6,766 nt of DNA. Origin: Desulfurococcales archaeon (GTDB lineage Archaea > Thermoproteota > Thermoprotei_A > Sulfolobales > Desulfurococcaceae). Shown in pieces: positions 5,483-6,766 of the stretch (within the stretch, counting starts at the first letter, position 1; every line of letters begins with the position of its first letter). A program made the translations under genes and the position numbers. The stretch is from the NCBI GenBank assembly GCA_027064845.1, contig JAMOPC010000464.1:1-6766 (forward strand). The letters are read 5' to 3'. The notes beneath the pieces were generated by a model. That model saw nothing but the letters and a program-made list of their open reading frames with translations, ran no database searches and was not told the origin of the DNA.

Positions 5483-5895
5483 TTGAATATATTGTTAAGA
5501 AATCACCATATAGAGGCATAGTTGAAAAATTATTCCAAGGATCCACGATTGGAAAATATGAATTACTCATTAACTACCTAACATTAAGCGAGACCCTATA
5601 CGTTGTACCAAGAATATATAAAGCCGCTGGTGTCTCTGAACCAAATGAGGAGGCCTTGAACTATATAATGTGGTTAAAAAAGAAAACAAAAATTATAGGA
5701 ATTGATGAAAACATTGCTTTAAAAGCTGGAGAATTAAAGAAAAAACTACGTTTATCACTACCTGATTGCTATGTAATTGCCACAGCTATGACGTTAAACG
5801 CTATACCATTATTTAGGAAAATAGAAAAAGAAATGCTGTCTATAGAAAACATGATTAGGGAACTGGGAGTAACCTTCTTGAATGAACTACTCTAA
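5461..5895 (+). CDS. vapC: PIN-domain ribonuclease toxin VapC
   Basis: The 144-residue protein has the PIN active-site residues in order: D3 in LDTSVLVEYI (with S5), E44 in LTLSETLYV, D102 in LSLPDCYVIATAM, and an acidic cluster E122/E124 in LFRKIEKEM in place of the common 'T-x-D'. The motif SPYRGIVEKLF and RIYKAAGVSEPNEEAL belong to an archaeal VapC subgroup that ends the domain with FRK-x-E-K-E-M (recalled from memory). PIN toxins cleave tRNA or rRNA with magnesium and arrest growth when the antitoxin is lost. The GTG start is forced: the frame has no earlier start codon before a TAA at 5440-5442, and the overlap with the antitoxin gene without a strong ribosome site points to coupled translation. 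Its end overlaps the decayed gene on the other strand by 9 bases. Confidence 0.92.
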   Translation: MLDTSVLVEYIVKKSPYRGIVEKLFQGSTIGKYELLINYLTLSETLYVVPRIYKAAGVSEPNEEALNYIMWLKKKTKIIGIDENIALKAGELKKKLRLSLPDCYVIATAMTLNAIPLFRKIEKEMLSIENMIRELGVTFLNELL

Positions 5896-6230
5896 TATAT
5901 GCTCTCGGTTCCTCAGCAATTTATTCAGTAGATCAAGTATCTTGTTTAATTCTTATGCACCTTCATGGTTAGGGATACATATTTTCTCGGTCTATTGCTT
6001 AGAACATGTTTTTCCTCTACGGGGCCTTGTTCTAGCATTTTATTAAGATGATGTCTTGGATTTCCCCATGATTAGTTTTAGTGTTTTAGCAATTGTTGAG
6101 AAGTATGCTCCTTTTCTGGGTAGGAGGCAGAGTGTTATAGCTTGTCTATATCTTGGTTATTATGTTAGCGGTATTATTTGTACTATCCATTTACAGCCCT
6201 TAAAGGGACTATGAATTTTTTACACTCCAT
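5887..6230 (-). pseudogene. decayed winged-helix transcriptional regulator
   Basis: No frame is open throughout, but minus-strand pieces in different frames join into one winged-helix protein. From 6156 one frame reads PRYRQAITLCLLPRKGAYF and STIAKTLKL (helices 1 and 2). From 6065 the next frame reads GNPRHHLNKMLEQGPVEEKH and RPRKYVSLT, which are the recognition helix and wing with the typical 'H-L-N-K-M-L-E-Q-G-x-V-E' pattern. From 5952 a third frame reads ELNKILDLLNKLLRNREHIL and ends at TAG 5887-5889. Upstream, ATG 6230 opens a 15-residue piece ending at TAG 6183-6185, and TAA TAA stands at 6157-6162. At least three frameshifts or stops separate the pieces, one near a run of four G at 6064-6067. 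It follows the antitoxin-like gene by one base, so the two once formed an operon. It accounts for most of the apparent gap 5896-6231, which also holds a small inverted repeat CCCTT-A-AAGGG at 6197-6207. Confidence 0.7.
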
Positions 6231-6231
6231 T

Positions 6232-6408
6232 CTATTCTACGTAATCCTCTTCTGCGTAATTCTGTGGTGAGCCTGCTTTTTCATCTATTTCTTTTTGTTC
6301 TTCTTCATTTACGTATGGGATAAGCTCAAGAAGTACTTCAAGAAGCGCTCTTTTCACTTCTTCTCTTATTATTCTCCTGAGGGTTTCTTCATTTATCGTT
6401 GTTGACAA
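6232..6408 (-). CDS. short antitoxin-like protein without an adjacent toxin
   Basis: From TTG 6408 the protein has 58 residues. Residues 8-30 form an amphipathic helix (ETLRRIIREEVKRALLEVLL), followed by ELIPYVNEEEQKEIDEKAGS and the acidic tail P-Q-N-Y-A-E-E-D-Y-V-E. A helix followed by 'E-E-E-Q-x-E-I ... G-x-P-x-x-Y-x-E-E-D' is familiar to me from short archaeal antitoxin-like proteins found beside PIN or RelE toxins, but I cannot name the family with certainty. TTG 6408 is chosen over GTG 6417 because AGGTGA (6414-6419) overlaps that GTG and lies 5 bases before TTG 6408. The stop TAG comes from a tandem five-base repeat (6229-6238); without one copy the frame would continue as V-E-W-S-V-K-N-S. 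The next gene downstream is a decayed winged-helix gene, not a toxin. Confidence 0.7.
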   Translation of the reverse strand: MSTTINEETLRRIIREEVKRALLEVLLELIPYVNEEEQKEIDEKAGSPQNYAEEDYVE

Positions 6409-6413
6409 TAATT

Positions 6414-6459
6414 TCACCTGGATTATAATATGAATAATTGGTCTTAAAGTATTATAATT
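6414..6459 (-). promoter_or_regulatory. promoter and ribosome site of the short antitoxin-like gene
   Basis: On the minus strand ATTATAATACTTTAAG (6444-6459) offers an AT-rich TATA element and predicts transcription near 6428, leaving about 20 bases before TTG 6408. AGGTGA (6414-6419) sits 5 bases before that start. The octamer TGGTTAAC lies just upstream on the same strand at 6461-6468. Confidence 0.5.
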
Positions 6460-6482
6460 TGTTAACCATGAAGTCTATTCAG

Positions 6483-6766
6483 TTATTCTTGCTTCATTTT
6501 GAATGGAGTCGGTAGTAGTTGTTTTAGGTTTGTAATTACTAGTTTCTTTGACTTTGTTGAGTACATGGCTATTGTTGCTTCTGGGTTGAATTCTGCTATT
6601 ACTTGTCTGCAGGCTCCGCATGGTGGTATTGGTTCTTCATAGTCAGTTACTATGGCTACTATTATTGGTTTTCTCTCTCCACGAGTGACCATGTTGAATA
6701 TTGCTGTTCTCTCTGCACACATGGTTAGTCCGAGACTAGCGTTTTCTACGTTGACTCCTAGGTAGA
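6483..6766 (-). CDS. cdd: cytidine deaminase, C-terminal part (5' partial)
   Basis: The frame is open from the window edge (first full codon at 6764) to TAA 6483-6485 and gives the last 93 residues of a homotetrameric-type cytidine deaminase. The motif GVNVENASLGLTMCAERTAI holds the first zinc cysteine and the catalytic glutamate (C-A-E), and PPCGACRQVIAEF holds the two further zinc cysteines (P-C-x-x-C). The enzyme converts cytidine and deoxycytidine to uridine and deoxyuridine in pyrimidine salvage, in the cytoplasm. The end, ITNLKQLLPTPF, matches the family's usual C-terminus, so about 35-40 N-terminal residues lie outside the window. The ATG at 6722 lies inside the conserved motif and is not the start. 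It is separated from the antitoxin-like gene by 74 bases with its own promoter. Confidence 0.95.
   Translation of the reverse strand, partial: YLGVNVENASLGLTMCAERTAIFNMVTRGERKPIIVAIVTDYEEPIPPCGACRQVIAEFNPEATIAMYSTKSKKLVITNLKQLLPTPFKMKQE

Noticed and set aside
6197..6207. Inverted repeat CCCTT-A-AAGGG as terminator or operator
   Set aside because: It is short, lies inside the decayed winged-helix region and is not followed by a T run on either strand at a useful place.
1..6766. CRISPR array, tRNA, rRNA or transposase
   Set aside because: No regularly spaced repeats, cloverleaf-like blocks or transposase motifs were seen on either strand.

Overview
The window is AT-rich DNA of a hyperthermophilic archaeon, most likely a crenarchaeon close to Staphylothermus or Desulfurococcus (Desulfurococcales). 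This is inferred from TATA-box promoters, GGTGA-type Shine-Dalgarno sites, frequent TTG and GTG starts, AGA as the usual arginine codon, tight gene packing and the protein families present. No tRNA, rRNA, CRISPR array or insertion sequence was seen.

Region 1 (1-1466, plus strand) is a small cluster around Roadblock/LC7-type proteins. It holds the last 27 codons of a probable Roadblock protein, an uncharacterised 173-residue alpha/beta protein that faintly recalls the V4R/Bet3 fold, and a 251-residue protein joining a Roadblock/LC7 domain, cysteine-rich zinc knuckles and two C-terminal membrane helices.

Region 2 (1461-3837, minus strand) is a two-gene operon. An MFS exporter is followed, with its stop codon inside the next ribosome binding site, by a membrane-anchored protein of unknown family with six N-glycosylation sequons, probably exposed outside the cell.

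Region 3 (3838-6408) is accessory in character and carries three antitoxin-like genes of different families. A ribbon-helix-helix/DUF5678-like regulator is coupled to a retropepsin-like DTGF aspartic protease, and a perfect palindrome covers the regulator's first codons. An AbrB-type antitoxin overlaps a PIN-domain VapC toxin, with a second perfect palindrome just upstream. A lone short antitoxin-like gene lies on the minus strand. Two broken genes sit between them: a small minus-strand frame for a two-helix membrane protein with a CC-H-H-CC motif, which has a good promoter and ribosome site but an in-frame TAG at codon 5; and a winged-helix regulator decayed by several frameshifts.

Region 4 (6483-6766, minus strand) is the C-terminal part of a cytidine deaminase that runs off the window edge; it is a housekeeping pyrimidine-salvage gene.

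The most interesting candidates are the RHH/DUF5678-protease pair as a toxin-antitoxin-like or proteolysis-controlled module, the small CC-H-H-CC membrane gene, and the Roadblock/zinc/membrane cluster.
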